From NCBI GenBank assembly GCA_934569045.1, contig CAKTJX010000009.1:3864-67863 (forward strand): a stretch of DNA of 64,000 nucleotides, in the 5' to 3' direction. How positions within the stretch are numbered: the first letter of the stretch is position 1; every line of letters begins with the position of its first letter. This DNA comes from an uncultured Oscillospiraceae bacterium. GTDB lineage: Bacteria; Bacillota; Clostridia; Oscillospirales; Oscillospiraceae. The notes beneath the pieces are model-generated. The model had not been told where the DNA came from, made no database searches, and saw only the letters and a list, made by a program, of their open reading frames with translations. Both the position numbers and the translations under genes were made by a program. Below are positions 1-8,634 of the stretch, piece after piece.

Positions 1-891
1 CTGCCGCATGGCATCCCGCCGGTCCCGAAGGGTGTAGAACTTATCCAGCAGGGCGCTGAAGCCCTCTGCCTGGCGGCAATCGCCGTACTCCCGGATGGGG
101 CAGAAGGCGAACTGCTTCAGGCTCCCGTCCGGCCCGGCGTAGTACCAGGGGGCGGGATGGGTCAGTGCCTCCCGGAAGAATGCGGAGAGCTTCTCGGCGG
201 CGGGCTCCAAATCGGTCCCTTCCAGCCGGGCATCCACGCTGCCGAGGGCATAGAGGGCGGCTTCCCGGGTCACCAGGGGCGAAAGCCCCCCCAGGGTGTC
301 CATCAGCCGCTGGGCCAGCTCATCGGCCCCCGGCTCCCGCAGAAGATTCAGAAAGTCCGGCGCTTCCATATTCTTTGGATTCCGTTTTTCAATGGGGCTG
401 GGGTCCTGGTAGTGGAGCCCCGGCAGGGCGGGGCGGCGGCTGGTCTCGTCCAGGCCGATGCGGCGCAGGCAGTCCAGAATCCGCCCGTCCGGGCCCAGCA
501 GATACACATTGCAGGTCCGGCCCATGAGCTCCGCCACCAGCCGCTTCTGGATGGGGTAGCCCATTTCATCGGTGCAGTCAAAGCGGAATTCCGCGCACCG
601 CTCCATCTCCGTCTGCCGAATCTCCGCCAGGCGTGCACCCAGAAGGTGCTTGCGCAGGAACATACAGAACATGGGCGGCTCCGGGGGATTCTCCGGAGAG
701 GCGGCGGTAAGGTGGAGCCGGGGGGCCGTGGGGTTGGCGGCGATCAGCAGCTTTTCCCGACCCACCGGACAGCGCAGCTGGAAAATCAGGGTGTCCCGGC
801 TGGGCTGGTAGATTTTTTCAATTTTCGCCCCGTCACAGCGCTGCCGGAGCTCCTCCAGCACGCAGGAGAGGTAGGTCGCGTCAAATGCCAT
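1..891 (-). CDS. rqcH: Rqc2 homologue RqcH (NFACT protein), N-terminal part
   Basis: This is the first 297 residues of an NFACT-family protein; the rest lies beyond the left edge. RqcH binds stalled 50S-peptidyl-tRNA complexes and adds C-terminal alanine tails that mark the chain for degradation. The N-terminus (MAFDATYLSCVLEELRQ), the PPMFCMFLRKH motif near residues 72-82, the LVAELMGR segment and LPGLHYQDPSP all fit the NFACT-N domain. Older annotations call such proteins fibronectin-binding. The ATG at 889-891 overlaps the end of mrnC by 11 bases, so the two are co-transcribed. The open frame continues off the window without a stop. Confidence 0.9.
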   Translation of the reverse strand, partial: MAFDATYLSCVLEELRQRCDGAKIEKIYQPSRDTLIFQLRCPVGREKLLIAANPTAPRLHLTAASPENPPEPPMFCMFLRKHLLGARLAEIRQTEMERCAEFRFDCTDEMGYPIQKRLVAELMGRTCNVYLLGPDGRILDCLRRIGLDETSRRPALPGLHYQDPSPIEKRNPKNMEAPDFLNLLREPGADELAQRLMDTLGGLSPLVTREAALYALGSVDARLEGTDLEPAAEKLSAFFREALTHPAPWYYAGPDGSLKQFAFCPIREYGDCRQAEGFSALLDKFYTLRDRRDAMRQ

Positions 892-1276
892 GGCTGCCCT
901 CCATGACGGACCGGAACAGGAAGTTGATCCGGTCGGTATTGCCGCTTAAGTACAGCGCCCCGAACAGGGCCTCCAGCCCGGTGGCCTTGGCGTACTGGGC
1001 GGGGGTGGCCGCCTTGGGCACGGCATGGACATGGGCATTCTTCCCCCGGCGGTAATAGGTCAGCTCCTCCTCCGTCAGCAGGGGCAGAAGTTTGTCCACA
1101 AATTCCGCCTGGGCCGGGGCGTTCACCAGGCCGATGGTCCGCCGGTGGAGCTCCTGGACAGTGGTATAGCCCTGGGCGCAGAGATACCCCCGGCACAGCA
1201 GTTCAAAGACCCCGTCACCAATGTGGGCCAGCCCCAGATTGGAAATGGCATCAATCTGTGCCTTTTGCAAATTCAT
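881..1276 (-). CDS. mrnC: Mini-ribonuclease 3
   Basis: About 131 residues with the RNase III catalytic fold but no double-stranded RNA-binding domain, as in MrnC, which trims the ends of 23S rRNA precursor in Firmicutes. The motif LAHIGDGVFELLCR carries the expected acidic residue, and RRGKNAH and TGLEALFGALYL match conserved MrnC blocks. I place the start at the ATG of MNLQKAQ, which overlaps the stop of the upstream membrane gene; a TTG a few codons upstream is a possible alternative. It lies in a tight operon between the Gx-type membrane protein and rqcH, with overlaps at both ends. Confidence 0.87.
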   Translation of the reverse strand: MNLQKAQIDAISNLGLAHIGDGVFELLCRGYLCAQGYTTVQELHRRTIGLVNAPAQAEFVDKLLPLLTEEELTYYRRGKNAHVHAVPKAATPAQYAKATGLEALFGALYLSGNTDRINFLFRSVMEGSHGI

Positions 1277-1782
1277 CTGAAAATAGTTTTCCAAAAGCGT
1301 TTTCCTCGATTCAATAAAAACTGGGCGCAGAGCCCGGTGAAAAGTCCGGTCACAATGCTGATGGCGATCAGCACCGGCAGATAGGCCAGCAGTCCCGGCG
1401 TTCCGCTGATCAGAACCGCCGCGGCCATCTGGCCCGTGGAGTGGGCCACAGCCCCGGCGCAGCCCGCCACCCAGAGCTGGTTCTGCTTCAGCACCCGCTT
1501 CAGGGCGATGGTGGCGAAAATCGCCAGGCCGCCACCGGCGGCGGAGTAGAGAATGGTGCTGAAATTCCCGGCGAACACCGCCCCCAGGAAAATCCGGGCC
1601 GCCAGCACCAGGATTCCTTCCCGGGAGCCCAGCAGGAAGACCGTAAACACCGTTACGATATTGGCAAGCCCCAGCTTTACCCCGGGGATGGGCACCAGGG
1701 CCGGGAGCTGGGCCTCCAGCATGAAAATGGTCAGGGCAATGGCCGTCAGCAGGGCCAAAAGTACCAGTTTTTTCGTTTTCAT
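1273..1782 (-). CDS. Gx transporter / heptaprenyl diphosphate synthase component I-like membrane protein
   Basis: About 169 residues, very hydrophobic, with five or so predicted membrane segments. The pattern ALPALVPIPGVKLGLANIVT-like near residues 28-46 and the following RIFLGAVFAG segment fit the PF07456 family, named after heptaprenyl diphosphate synthase component I and related to ECF-type substrate-binding membrane proteins. The substrate is unknown. The ATG at 1780-1782 is chosen because AAAGGAGG lies just upstream; a longer frame starting at 1806 lacks a site. First gene of the mrnC-rqcH operon, with its own predicted promoter. Confidence 0.75.
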   Translation of the reverse strand: MKTKKLVLLALLTAIALTIFMLEAQLPALVPIPGVKLGLANIVTVFTVFLLGSREGILVLAARIFLGAVFAGNFSTILYSAAGGGLAIFATIALKRVLKQNQLWVAGCAGAVAHSTGQMAAAVLISGTPGLLAYLPVLIAISIVTGLFTGLCAQFLLNRGKRFWKTIFR

Positions 1783-1806
1783 GGGGGCCTCCTTTCCTAC
1801 ACGCAT

Positions 1807-1835
1807 AGCATACCATTTTTTTTCCTGGCTGTAAA
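1807..1835 (-). promoter_or_regulatory. Predicted sigma-A promoter for the Gx-mrnC-rqcH operon
   Basis: On the minus strand TTTACA (1830-1835) and TATGCT (1807-1812) are separated by 17 bases, about 25 bases upstream of the first start codon. Confidence 0.6.
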
Positions 1836-1901
1836 GTCCGCCTTCCTTCCCCTTTCTTTTTTGCCGCAGGCATGGTATGATGGTGCCGGTAAAAAGGAGA
1901 C

Positions 1902-2091
1902 GCGAATCAATAGCCGAAATATTCCAAATCCTCGGATATTTTGAGCGTTTTAAAACTTTTGAGTCTCGTAGGGGCGGCTATCAGCCGCCCGGAAGGTGCC
2001 CAAAGTGAGTGGTAAGGACAAAATGCGCAATCCCGGTCTCTTCCGGGCGGCTAATAGCCGCCCCTACAGGCCTTCAGCTCTTGATTCGCAC
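1902..2091. repeat. Palindromic intergenic element RPT-A, copy 1
   Basis: The 100-bp core at 1968-2067 begins GTAGGGGCGGCTATCAGCC and ends with its inverse, so each end is itself a hairpin; a variable ~50-bp stretch lies between. Outside the core, GCGAATCAA at the left and TTGATTCGC at the right form an outer inverted repeat, with a shared TTTTAAAACTTTTGAG flank. It fills the gap between the Gx operon and tadA, which otherwise holds no gene. Five more copies occur in this window. Confidence 0.85.
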
Positions 2092-2105
2092 AAGAGAGGA
2101 CGTTT

Positions 2106-2618
2106 ATGGACGATCAATATTTTATGGAGCAGGCCCTGGCCCTGGCCCGGCAGGCAGCGGCCGACGGCGAGGTGCCGGTGGGCTGCGTCATCACCCGTGG
2201 GGACGAAATCGTAGGCCGGGGCTTCAACCGCCGGGAGACGGACAAGTCCGCCCTGGCCCACGCGGAGATTCTGGCGATCAACGAAGCCTGCAATGCTCTG
2301 GGGGGCTGGCGGCTGTGGGAGTGCACCCTGTATGTAACCCTGGAGCCCTGCGCCATGTGCGCCGGGGCCATCCTGAACGCAAGGATTCCCCGGGTGGTCT
2401 ACGGGGCCAGCGACAAAAAATATGGGGCCTGCCGGTCTGTATGCAATCTATTTTCCATGGGCTTCAACCACCACCCCCAGGTGGAAAGCGGTGTTCTGGA
2501 GGCAGAATCGGCGGCGCTCATGCAGGACTTCTTCCAGAAGCTCCGGCTGGAACTCCGCACCCGCCCCAAGTGGAGGCCGAAGCAGCCCCCGGTTGTGAAG
2601 GAAAACCCATACAATTAA
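2106..2618 (+). CDS. tadA: tRNA-specific adenosine deaminase
   Basis: A 170-residue zinc deaminase that converts adenosine-34 to inosine in tRNA-Arg(ACG), allowing wobble decoding. The catalytic HAE motif is at residues 52-54 (His zinc ligand, Glu proton shuttle) and PCAMC at 81-85 gives the two cysteine ligands. ARIPRVVYGASDKKYGA and the final helix are typical of TadA rather than of cytidine or guanine deaminases. The C-terminal 20 residues, rich in proline and lysine, are longer than in E. coli TadA. It stands alone between two copies of the palindromic repeat. Confidence 0.93.
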   Translation: MDDQYFMEQALALARQAAADGEVPVGCVITRGDEIVGRGFNRRETDKSALAHAEILAINEACNALGGWRLWECTLYVTLEPCAMCAGAILNARIPRVVYGASDKKYGACRSVCNLFSMGFNHHPQVESGVLEAESAALMQDFFQKLRLELRTRPKWRPKQPPVVKENPYN

Positions 2619-2630
2619 AAGCAGAGTCCC

Positions 2631-2730
2631 GTAGGGGCGGCTACCAGCCGCCCGGAAACGATTGGGCTTGTGCGTTTGGTCTTCACAGTCCACTTTCGAT
2701 ACCTTCCGGGCGGCTAATAGCCGCCCCTAC
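2631..2730. repeat. RPT-A palindromic element, copy 2
   Basis: Exactly 100 bp from GTAGGGGCGGCTACCAGCC to GCCGCCCCTAC, with hairpin-forming ends. Only 12 bases follow the tadA stop, so it may act as its transcript end. The outer inverted repeat seen in copies 1, 3 and 4 is not clear here. Confidence 0.85.
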
Positions 2731-2810
2731 GGGACTCAAAAGTTTGAAAACGTCCTAAATACCCATGAAATAGGGACGATTTTCGGGAATATGGAAAGGA
2801 GGTTTCGCCT

Positions 2811-3830
2811 TTGCGGCAAGACGGGTGGAAGGTGGGCGTATGCTGCCTGCTGCTGGCTCTGGGCCTGCGGTTTGGGAGCCAGGCGGTTGCCACGGTGCAG
2901 CCGCTTCTTTCCCGGCAGGCGGCGGACTTCCTATTGTATCTTCATACCGGGCTGCGGCTGGAAGAAAAGGAGGCCATTTCTCTCTCCTACGCCCCGGAAT
3001 CCCCCGCCCCGGCGGGGGCCAAAGAGCCGGTTTTAAAGCCCCTGCCGGTCATCACGGCGGAAACCGTCCCCGTGGAAACCCAGCCGGAGCCTACCGCCCC
3101 CTTCTTCACCGCCCAGGACGGGGCACAGGCGGCCATTGACAATGACGCGGGGGTGGCCCTGAACCCGGAAAGCTGGATTTTAACGCCGCCGGAGCTTCCC
3201 TCCGAGCCGGGGCCCAAGGTGCTGATCTACAGCACCCACACCACGGAGAGCTACACGAAAAACGGGGAAAATTACACAGAAACCGCTGCCTACAGAACCT
3301 TGAGCAGCGGTTTTAATATGCTCTCCCTGGGAGCCCGGCTCCAGGAGCGGCTGGAGGCCCTGGGCATCGAGGTGCTGCGGGACGAGACGCTCCACGACTA
3401 CCCCTCCTATAACAGCGCCTACGTCAGCAGCCGCAAAAGCGTCCAGGCCTACTTAGAGGAATACCCCTCTCTGGCCCTGGTTCTGGACCTGCACCGGGAC
3501 GCGGCCTCCGGGAAGCAGCAGCTGCGCCCCCTGGCCGAGACGGCCTCCGGCACCGCCGCCCGGCTGATGCTGGTGGTGGGCACCAACGCCGGCGGCCGAA
3601 GCCATCCGGACTGGCAGAAAAACTGCGCCCTGGCCCTGCGGCTGCAAACCCTCCTGGAGCGCCGGAGTCCCGGCATCACCCGCCCCATAAACCTCCGGGC
3701 CCAGCGCTTCAACCAGGATTTGTCGCCGGGAGCCCTGCTCATTGAAATCGGCGGTGCCGGCAACACCCACGCCGAGGCCCTCACCGCGGTAGACCTGCTG
3801 GCCCAGGCCATCGCGGAGCTGCTACAATAA
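2811..3830 (+). CDS. spoIIP: Stage II sporulation protein P
   Basis: A 339-residue peptidoglycan amidase/endopeptidase that, with SpoIID and SpoIIM, thins the septal wall during engulfment of the forespore. One N-terminal membrane segment (residues ~8-30) is followed by a proline-rich stretch and the SpoIIP domain from about residue 135. IYSTHTTESY supplies the zinc-binding His and Glu, and LALVLDLHRDA a second metal-binding block; LLIEIGGAGNT near the end is also typical. The start is TTG at 2811, with AAAGGAGG eight bases upstream. It converges on the DUF4363 gene, and the last nine bases overlap. Confidence 0.92.
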   Translation: MRQDGWKVGVCCLLLALGLRFGSQAVATVQPLLSRQAADFLLYLHTGLRLEEKEAISLSYAPESPAPAGAKEPVLKPLPVITAETVPVETQPEPTAPFFTAQDGAQAAIDNDAGVALNPESWILTPPELPSEPGPKVLIYSTHTTESYTKNGENYTETAAYRTLSSGFNMLSLGARLQERLEALGIEVLRDETLHDYPSYNSAYVSSRKSVQAYLEEYPSLALVLDLHRDAASGKQQLRPLAETASGTAARLMLVVGTNAGGRSHPDWQKNCALALRLQTLLERRSPGITRPINLRAQRFNQDLSPGALLIEIGGAGNTHAEALTAVDLLAQAIAELLQ

Positions 3831-4202
3831 ATTCCACCACGTCAGGCTGTGGGCATCCGCCACGGCCTGGATGCGTCTTGCCAGCTCCCGGCAGGAGGCG
3901 GCGAATTCGGCGGGCTCCTGCTGGGCGGCGTAGACCGGCAGGCGGGCGAAGAGGCTGTCCACATCCTCCATAGGCTGGTGATCGGCAAAGGCCGCCGTCA
4001 AGCGCCAGCACTTCCGCCAGCCCCGCTGGGCGGCCTCCTGGTGGAGCCTGGCCGCGGCCCAGTCCTCCCGGGCTCCCGCCTGGGCTGCCTGGGTCAGCTC
4101 CAGGGTGATGGGCTTTTGCAGCGTTGCCATGGTCCACTGGACGAACATCCCCACCGCCAGCAGCACCAGCAGCAGGACAATTCCAAAAATGCCTCGCGTC
4201 AT
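3822..4202 (-). CDS. DUF4363 family membrane-anchored protein
   Basis: About 126 residues: one N-terminal membrane segment (IFGIVLLLVLLAVGMFVQW), then an amphipathic helical region rich in alanine and glutamine, ending in LTWWNLL. This matches the DUF4363 family, which in Clostridia sits beside a DUF421 protein; its function is unknown. Its ATG overlaps the stop of the DUF421 gene (ATGA), so the pair is translationally coupled. The 3' end runs nine bases into the end of spoIIP on the other strand. Confidence 0.72.
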   Translation of the reverse strand: MTRGIFGIVLLLVLLAVGMFVQWTMATLQKPITLELTQAAQAGAREDWAAARLHQEAAQRGWRKCWRLTAAFADHQPMEDVDSLFARLPVYAAQQEPAEFAASCRELARRIQAVADAHSLTWWNLL

Positions 4203-4873
4203 AGCGGCTCCTTTCCGATGAATAGGGTCTTCCCCGTCCGGTCCACAGTGAGCACCAACGTTGTTTTTAAGGTGGCCTTGTGGGCCGCCAGGGTTTCCAG
4301 AACCCAGCCTTCCGTCTTGCCAACCTTCTTTAAATTCTCCGGGAAGAGCTTCCCGTCCTCCGCCACCACGATAGGGAAACACAGCTCCTTCACCTGCACC
4401 CCCGCGTCCTTGGCGCTGGCGGGGGCGAACTGGGGATAGGGGAACACGGACAGGTTCCCGTCGGTTTCCAGAATGGCATACTGGACCTGGGCGATATCCA
4501 GAATATCCTTCTCCCGCAGCTTGCCGAAGAGCTCATCCAAGGTCACCCGGGTCAGGCGCAGATTGCCCTGGAGCAGCCTGCCGTTGTCAATGAGCAGGAT
4601 GGGCTTGCCGCAGAAAAACCGGCGCAGCAGGCCGCTTCGCAGCATGAGCCAGGACAGCACCAGCTCCACCCCCAGCACCGTCAGAATGGGGATCAGCCCC
4701 GTAAGCAGGGGAATCCCCGCGTCCTGCATGGGAATGGCCGCCAGATTGGCCACCAGCATGGTCACCACAAATTCCGCCGGCTCCATCTCCCCAATCTGCC
4801 GCTTCCCCATCAGCCGAATGACCAGGATCAGCACCAGATAGAGGATGACGGTACGGACATAGGATAAAATCAT
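4199..4873 (-). CDS. DUF421 (YetF/YrbG-type) membrane protein
   Basis: A 224-residue protein with three N-terminal membrane helices followed by a cytosolic domain. The block LVIRLMGKRQIGEMEPAEFV is the family signature, and LLIDNGRLLQGNL followed by ARLT/LREKDILDIAQVQYAILE-like text matches the C-terminal domain. In Bacillus the family (YetF and relatives) has been linked to the spore coat or envelope, but no reaction is known. AAGGAG lies seven bases upstream of the ATG. Coupled to the downstream DUF4363 gene. Confidence 0.85.
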   Translation of the reverse strand: MILSYVRTVILYLVLILVIRLMGKRQIGEMEPAEFVVTMLVANLAAIPMQDAGIPLLTGLIPILTVLGVELVLSWLMLRSGLLRRFFCGKPILLIDNGRLLQGNLRLTRVTLDELFGKLREKDILDIAQVQYAILETDGNLSVFPYPQFAPASAKDAGVQVKELCFPIVVAEDGKLFPENLKKVGKTEGWVLETLAAHKATLKTTLVLTVDRTGKTLFIGKEPL

Positions 4874-4894
4874 GGAGAGCTCCTTTCAGAAAGA

Positions 4895-5122
4895 ACTGAC
4901 AATTGACAATTTGCAATGCGAATCAACAGTTAAAATGTTCATGGTTCCACGGAAATCTCGGAAACTTCAAAACTTTTGAGTCTCGTAGGGGCGGCTACCA
5001 GCCGCCCGGAGACGACGGGGTTTCGTGTTTGGTCTTCACAGTTCCCTTTCGATACCTTCCGGGCGGCTGGTAGCCGCCCCTACAGGCCGTCAACTCTTGA
5101 TTCACATTGACAGTTGACAATT
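4895..5122. repeat. RPT-A palindromic element, copy 3, full length
   Basis: Core 4985-5083 (99 bp) with the two hairpin ends, flanked by TGCGAATCAA at 4917 and TTGATTCACA near 5097, and beyond these by inverted copies of TTGACAATTGACAA. The total is about 228 bp. Another copy of the TTGACAATTG-type motif lies at 5186-5217. The whole 4874-5320 gap contains no credible gene. Confidence 0.83.
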
Positions 5123-5324
5123 CAGGTATTTCCTTCAGAAATGATTGAAAAATAATTGAAATTCGTCCCGAAGGGACACCATCATTGTCAATTGTCCATT
5201 GTCAACTGTCAATTTGTTTTCCCAGCAGCCCCGATTCTCCCACAAGCATTCCCACAAAACCGTGCCCTTATTCCCCCATCCATTCCAGCAATTTTCCCTT
5301 TTTTCAAATTTCCTGGTTTCGTCC

Positions 5325-5353
5325 TTGATTTCACCGGGCGGCTTGGGTATAAT
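5325..5353 (+). promoter_or_regulatory. Strong predicted sigma-A promoter for glyS
   Basis: TTGATT (5325-5330), a 17-base spacer and a perfect TATAAT (5348-5353). Transcription would begin near 5360, leaving a leader of only ~30 bases, too short for a T-box. Confidence 0.8.
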
Positions 5354-5390
5354 GGGGGCAAACTCCGAAAAAAGTCATGGGGGAAAGAAT

Positions 5391-6818
5391 ATGAAAAACA
5401 GCGAAAAAACTCTGGATATGATCGTGAACCTCTGCAAAAACAGAGGCTATGTCTATGCCGGCTCCGAAATTTACGGCGGTCTGGCCAACGCCTGGGACTA
5501 CGGCCCTCTGGGTGTGGAATTCAAGAACAACGTGAAAAAGGCCTGGATGAAGAAGTTTGTCCAGGAGTCCGACTACAATGTAGGTCTGGACGCCGCCATT
5601 CTGATGAACCCTACCACCTGGGTCACCACCGGCCATGTGGGCAACTTCTCCGACCCGCTGGTGGACTGCAAGGGCTGCGGCTCCCGGCAGCGGGCGGACA
5701 AGCTGATTGAGGCCTGCGAGGCGGGCAGGGAAGTCAACGTAGACGCCATGAGCTTCGAGGAAATGGACAAGTTCGTGGCCGAGCACGAGGAAGTGGTGTG
5801 CCCCAACTGCGGCAAGCACAACTTTACCCCCATCCGCAAGTTCAACCTGATGTTCAAGACCCAGATCGGTGTCACCGAGGACTCCTCCTCCACCGTCTAT
5901 CTGCGGCCCGAGACCGCCCAGGGCATCTTTGTGAACTTCGCCAACATTCAGCGCACCACCCGGAAGAAGCTGCCCTTCGGCGTGTGCCAGGTGGGCAAGG
6001 CCTTCCGCAACGAGATCACCCCGGGCAACTTCACCTTCCGCACCCGGGAATTCGAGCAGATGGAGTGCGAATTCTTCTGCCAGCCCGGCACGGACCTGGA
6101 GTGGTTTGCCTACTGGAAGGACTTCTGCAAGAACTGGCTGATCTCCCTGGGCATCAAAGAGGACTCCCTGCGGCTGCGGGACCATGAGCCCGCCGAGCTG
6201 GCCTTCTATTCCCGGGCCACCACCGACATTGAGTATCAGTTCCCCTTCGGCAGCGGCTGGGGCGAGCTGTGGGGCATTGCCGACCGGACCAATTACGACC
6301 TGGGCCGCCATCAGGAGGCCTCCGGCAAGAGCCTGGAGTACTTCGACCAGGAGAAGGGCGAGCACTATATCCCCTACGTCATTGAGCCTTCCCTGGGCTG
6401 CGACCGGGTGGCCCTGGCCTTCCTGTGCGAGGCCTACGATGAGGAAGTGGTGGGCCAGGACAAGAAGGGCAACCCCGATATCCGCACCGTGCTGCACCTG
6501 CACCCCGCCCTGGCCCCCTTCAAGGCGGCAATCCTGCCTCTGAGCAAGAAGCTGAGCCCCAAGGCCGAGGAAATCTACCATATGCTGCAAAAGGACTTTA
6601 TGGTGGACTTTGACGATGCCGGTTCCATCGGCAAGCGCTACCGCCGGGAAGACGAGATCGGCACCCCCCTGTGCGTCACCGTGGACTTCCAGACCGTAGG
6701 CGACGAAAACACCCCCGCCGACAACTGCGTCACCGTCCGCGACCGCGACACCATGGAGCAGGTCCGCATCCCCATCAGCGAGCTGAAGGATTACATCGCC
6801 AAGAAGTGCGAATTCTAA
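5391..6818 (+). CDS. glyS: Glycine--tRNA ligase (single-chain, dimeric type)
   Basis: A 475-residue class IIa synthetase that charges tRNA-Gly. The N-terminus ([20 protein letters not shown]) and [11 protein letters not shown] are typical of the homodimeric enzyme, not of the alpha/beta type. [20 protein letters not shown] is motif 2, [14 protein letters not shown] motif 3, and the anticodon-binding domain follows from about residue 370. The ATG at 5391 fits the family start and a GGGGAAAG site; an in-frame ATG 192 bases upstream lies before the promoter and is not used. It is monocistronic, with a strong promoter and a terminator. Confidence 0.95.
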   Translation: MKNSEKTLDMIVNLCKNRGYVYAGSEIYGGLANAWDYGPLGVEFKNNVKKAWMKKFVQESDYNVGLDAAILMNPTTWVTTGHVGNFSDPLVDCKGCGSRQRADKLIEACEAGREVNVDAMSFEEMDKFVAEHEEVVCPNCGKHNFTPIRKFNLMFKTQIGVTEDSSSTVYLRPETAQGIFVNFANIQRTTRKKLPFGVCQVGKAFRNEITPGNFTFRTREFEQMECEFFCQPGTDLEWFAYWKDFCKNWLISLGIKEDSLRLRDHEPAELAFYSRATTDIEYQFPFGSGWGELWGIADRTNYDLGRHQEASGKSLEYFDQEKGEHYIPYVIEPSLGCDRVALAFLCEAYDEEVVGQDKKGNPDIRTVLHLHPALAPFKAAILPLSKKLSPKAEEIYHMLQKDFMVDFDDAGSIGKRYRREDEIGTPLCVTVDFQTVGDENTPADNCVTVRDRDTMEQVRIPISELKDYIAKKCEF

Positions 6819-6831
6819 GTGAAGAAATCTT

Positions 6832-6856
6832 CCCCCGGGCGAAAGCCTGGGGGATT
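6832..6856 (+). terminator. Rho-independent terminator of glyS
   Basis: CCCCCGGGC, a GAAA tetraloop, GCCTGGGGG, then ATTTTCT, 14 bases after the glyS stop. Confidence 0.85.
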
Positions 6857-6887
6857 TTCTGTAGGCTTCAGCCTCCGGGGGGACGAA

Positions 6888-7112
6888 TTGACAATTGACA
6901 ATGCGAATCAATCGTTGAAATGTTTAAAAATTTTATGGATATTCTTGCCTTTTAAAACTTTTGAGCCTCGTAGGGGCGGCTACCAGCCGCCCGGAAGGTA
7001 TCGAAAGTGAGCTGTGAAAACGAAACGCTCAGGCCTCGTCGTTTCCGGGCGGCTAATAGCCGCCCCTACGGGCCCCAACGATTGATTCGCATTGTCAACT
7101 GTCAACTGATTA
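6888..7112. repeat. RPT-A palindromic element, copy 4, best-preserved full unit
   Basis: The 100-bp core is 6970-7069. The outer arms match over about 30 bases: TTGACAATTGACAATGCG then AATCAATCGTTG on the left, and the inverse on the right (CAACGATTGATTCGCATTG then TCAACTGTCAA). About 225 bp in all. The right arm ends five bases before the murI -35 box, so the element may have delivered or altered that promoter. Confidence 0.85.
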
Positions 7113-7116
7113 CGCC

Positions 7117-7145
7117 TTGCAATTCTCCCGCCGATTTGTTATAAT
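7117..7145 (+). promoter_or_regulatory. Predicted promoter of the murI-udk-HAD-DUF89 operon
   Basis: TTGCAA (7117-7122), 17 bases, TATAAT (7140-7145). Confidence 0.75.
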
Positions 7146-7195
7146 TTACCCTGTATAGCTCCTGCCAAAAGACAGAAATTGAGGAACCAAAGCAG

Positions 7196-8005
7196 GTGAA
7201 ACTATTGAACACCAAAGAGGATTATATTGGCGTGATCGATTCCGGGGTGGGCGGCATCAGTGTGCTGCGGCATCTGCGGCGGGTCATGCCCAATGAGAAA
7301 TTTTTATATTACGGCGACTCCGCCAACGCCCCCTACGGCATCAAAAGCCGCGAAGAGGTGGAAGCCCTGTCCTTTGCCGTGGTGGAAAAGCTCCTGGGCC
7401 GGGGGCTGAAGGCGCTGGTGGTGGCCTGCAACACCGCCACCTCCGCGGCCATCGGGGATCTGCGGGCCCGGTATCCCGACCTGATCATTGTGGGCATTGA
7501 GCCCGCCCTGAAGCTGGCGGCAGACCGCTACCCCGGCGGGGGCATCGGCGTCATGGCCACCCCCATGACCCTGCGGGAGGAGAAATTCGCCCGGCTGCTC
7601 CACCGCTATGAGACGGAGTGCGACATCTACAAAATTCCCGCCCCCCGGCTGGTGGAGATCGTTGAGGCGGGCAAGGTGGATACCCGGCGGACCATCGATA
7701 TGCTCCAGCGGCTGTTCATCCCCTACCGGGGGCGGCTGGACGCGCTGGTGCTGGGCTGCACCCACTATCCCTTCGCCTCCCACACCATTTCCCGGATTCT
7801 GGGGGGCCAGGTGGACATTCTGGACGGCGGCGACGGCACGGCACGGGAAACCAGGCGCCGCCTGGAGGAGGCGGGGCTGCTGCGGGAGGGCCCCGGCGAG
7901 GTGATCATTGAAAACAGCCGGAATTCCCCGGAAATTCTGCGGCTCTCCTGGCGCTTGCTGGAGGGAACGCATAAAATGCAAGAGGAGAAAGAGCATGGGA
8001 AATGA
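7196..8005 (+). CDS. murI: Glutamate racemase
   Basis: A 269-residue cofactor-independent racemase that makes D-glutamate for peptidoglycan. The two catalytic cysteines lie in VVACNTATSAA (Cys78) and LGCTHYPF (Cys188); VIDSGVGG near residue 15 and YYGDSANAPYG give further active-site residues. The start is GTG at 7196. The 3' end overlaps udk by 11 bases. The final ~20 residues (EGTHKMQEEKEHGK) are an unstructured tail encoded partly by the udk ribosome site region. Confidence 0.94.
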   Translation: MKLLNTKEDYIGVIDSGVGGISVLRHLRRVMPNEKFLYYGDSANAPYGIKSREEVEALSFAVVEKLLGRGLKALVVACNTATSAAIGDLRARYPDLIIVGIEPALKLAADRYPGGGIGVMATPMTLREEKFARLLHRYETECDIYKIPAPRLVEIVEAGKVDTRRTIDMLQRLFIPYRGRLDALVLGCTHYPFASHTISRILGGQVDILDGGDGTARETRRRLEEAGLLREGPGEVIIENSRNSPEILRLSWRLLEGTHKMQEEKEHGK

Positions 8006-8624
8006 GGAGATTCTGGTCATCGGCATCGCCGGCGGCTCCGCCAGCGGCAAGACGACCCTGATGAAAAACCTGATTGCGGACTGTGAGGACTCCGTAACGG
8101 TGCTGAGCCACGACAACTACTACAAGCGCCACGACGAGCTGACCTACGAGGAGCGCAGCCACTTGAACTACGATGAGCCCGATGCCTTCGACACCAGTCT
8201 GATGGTCTACCACCTGGATCAGCTGCGCCACGGCCACGCCATCGAGTGCCCGGTATACGATTTCACGGTGCACAACCGCAGCGAGGAGACCATTCACTTA
8301 GAGCCCAGTAAGGTGATCATTGTAGAGGGCATCCTGATTTTTGAAAACCAGGAGCTCCGGGATCTGATGGACATTCGGATTTTTGTGGACTCCGATGCGG
8401 ACATCCGCCTGTGCCGCCGAATCCGGCGGGATGTAAACAAGCGGGGCCGCTCTCTGGAGAGCGTGCTGGATCAGTACCAGCAGACGGTAAAGCCCATGCA
8501 CGAACGCTACGTAGAGCCCAGCAAGCGCTACGCCCACCTGGTGGTCCCGGAGGGCGGGAAGAATATGGTGGCGCTGGATATGATCATCAGTAGGATTCGG
8601 AGACATTTAAGGGAGAACGGGTAA
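7995..8624 (+). CDS. udk: Uridine kinase
   Basis: A 209-residue P-loop kinase that phosphorylates uridine and cytidine in pyrimidine salvage. The Walker A motif is GGSASGKTT (residues 13-21). SHDNYYKRHDELTYEER is the substrate loop, NYDEPDAFDT and CPVYDFTVHNR are family blocks, and VIIVEGILIFEN the Walker B region. The ATG at 7995 is preceded by AGAGGAGAAAG and overlaps the end of murI, which argues for coupling. A HAD phosphatase follows 10 bases later. Confidence 0.95.
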   Translation: MGNEEILVIGIAGGSASGKTTLMKNLIADCEDSVTVLSHDNYYKRHDELTYEERSHLNYDEPDAFDTSLMVYHLDQLRHGHAIECPVYDFTVHNRSEETIHLEPSKVIIVEGILIFENQELRDLMDIRIFVDSDADIRLCRRIRRDVNKRGRSLESVLDQYQQTVKPMHERYVEPSKRYAHLVVPEGGKNMVALDMIISRIRRHLRENG

Positions 8625-8634
8625 GGAGAACAAT

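Noticed and set aside
157-906. Plus-strand open frames over the left end
   Set aside because: The minus strand encodes recognisable RqcH; the plus-strand frames are its shadow.
5122-5390. T-box riboswitch before glyS
   Set aside because: The promoter at 5325-5353 leaves a leader of about 30 bases, far too short for a T-box, and no T-box motif is visible.
7117-8005. murI as a hydantoin or aspartate racemase
   Set aside because: The VVACNTATS and LGCTHYPF contexts and the length match glutamate racemase better than the aspartate/hydantoin group.
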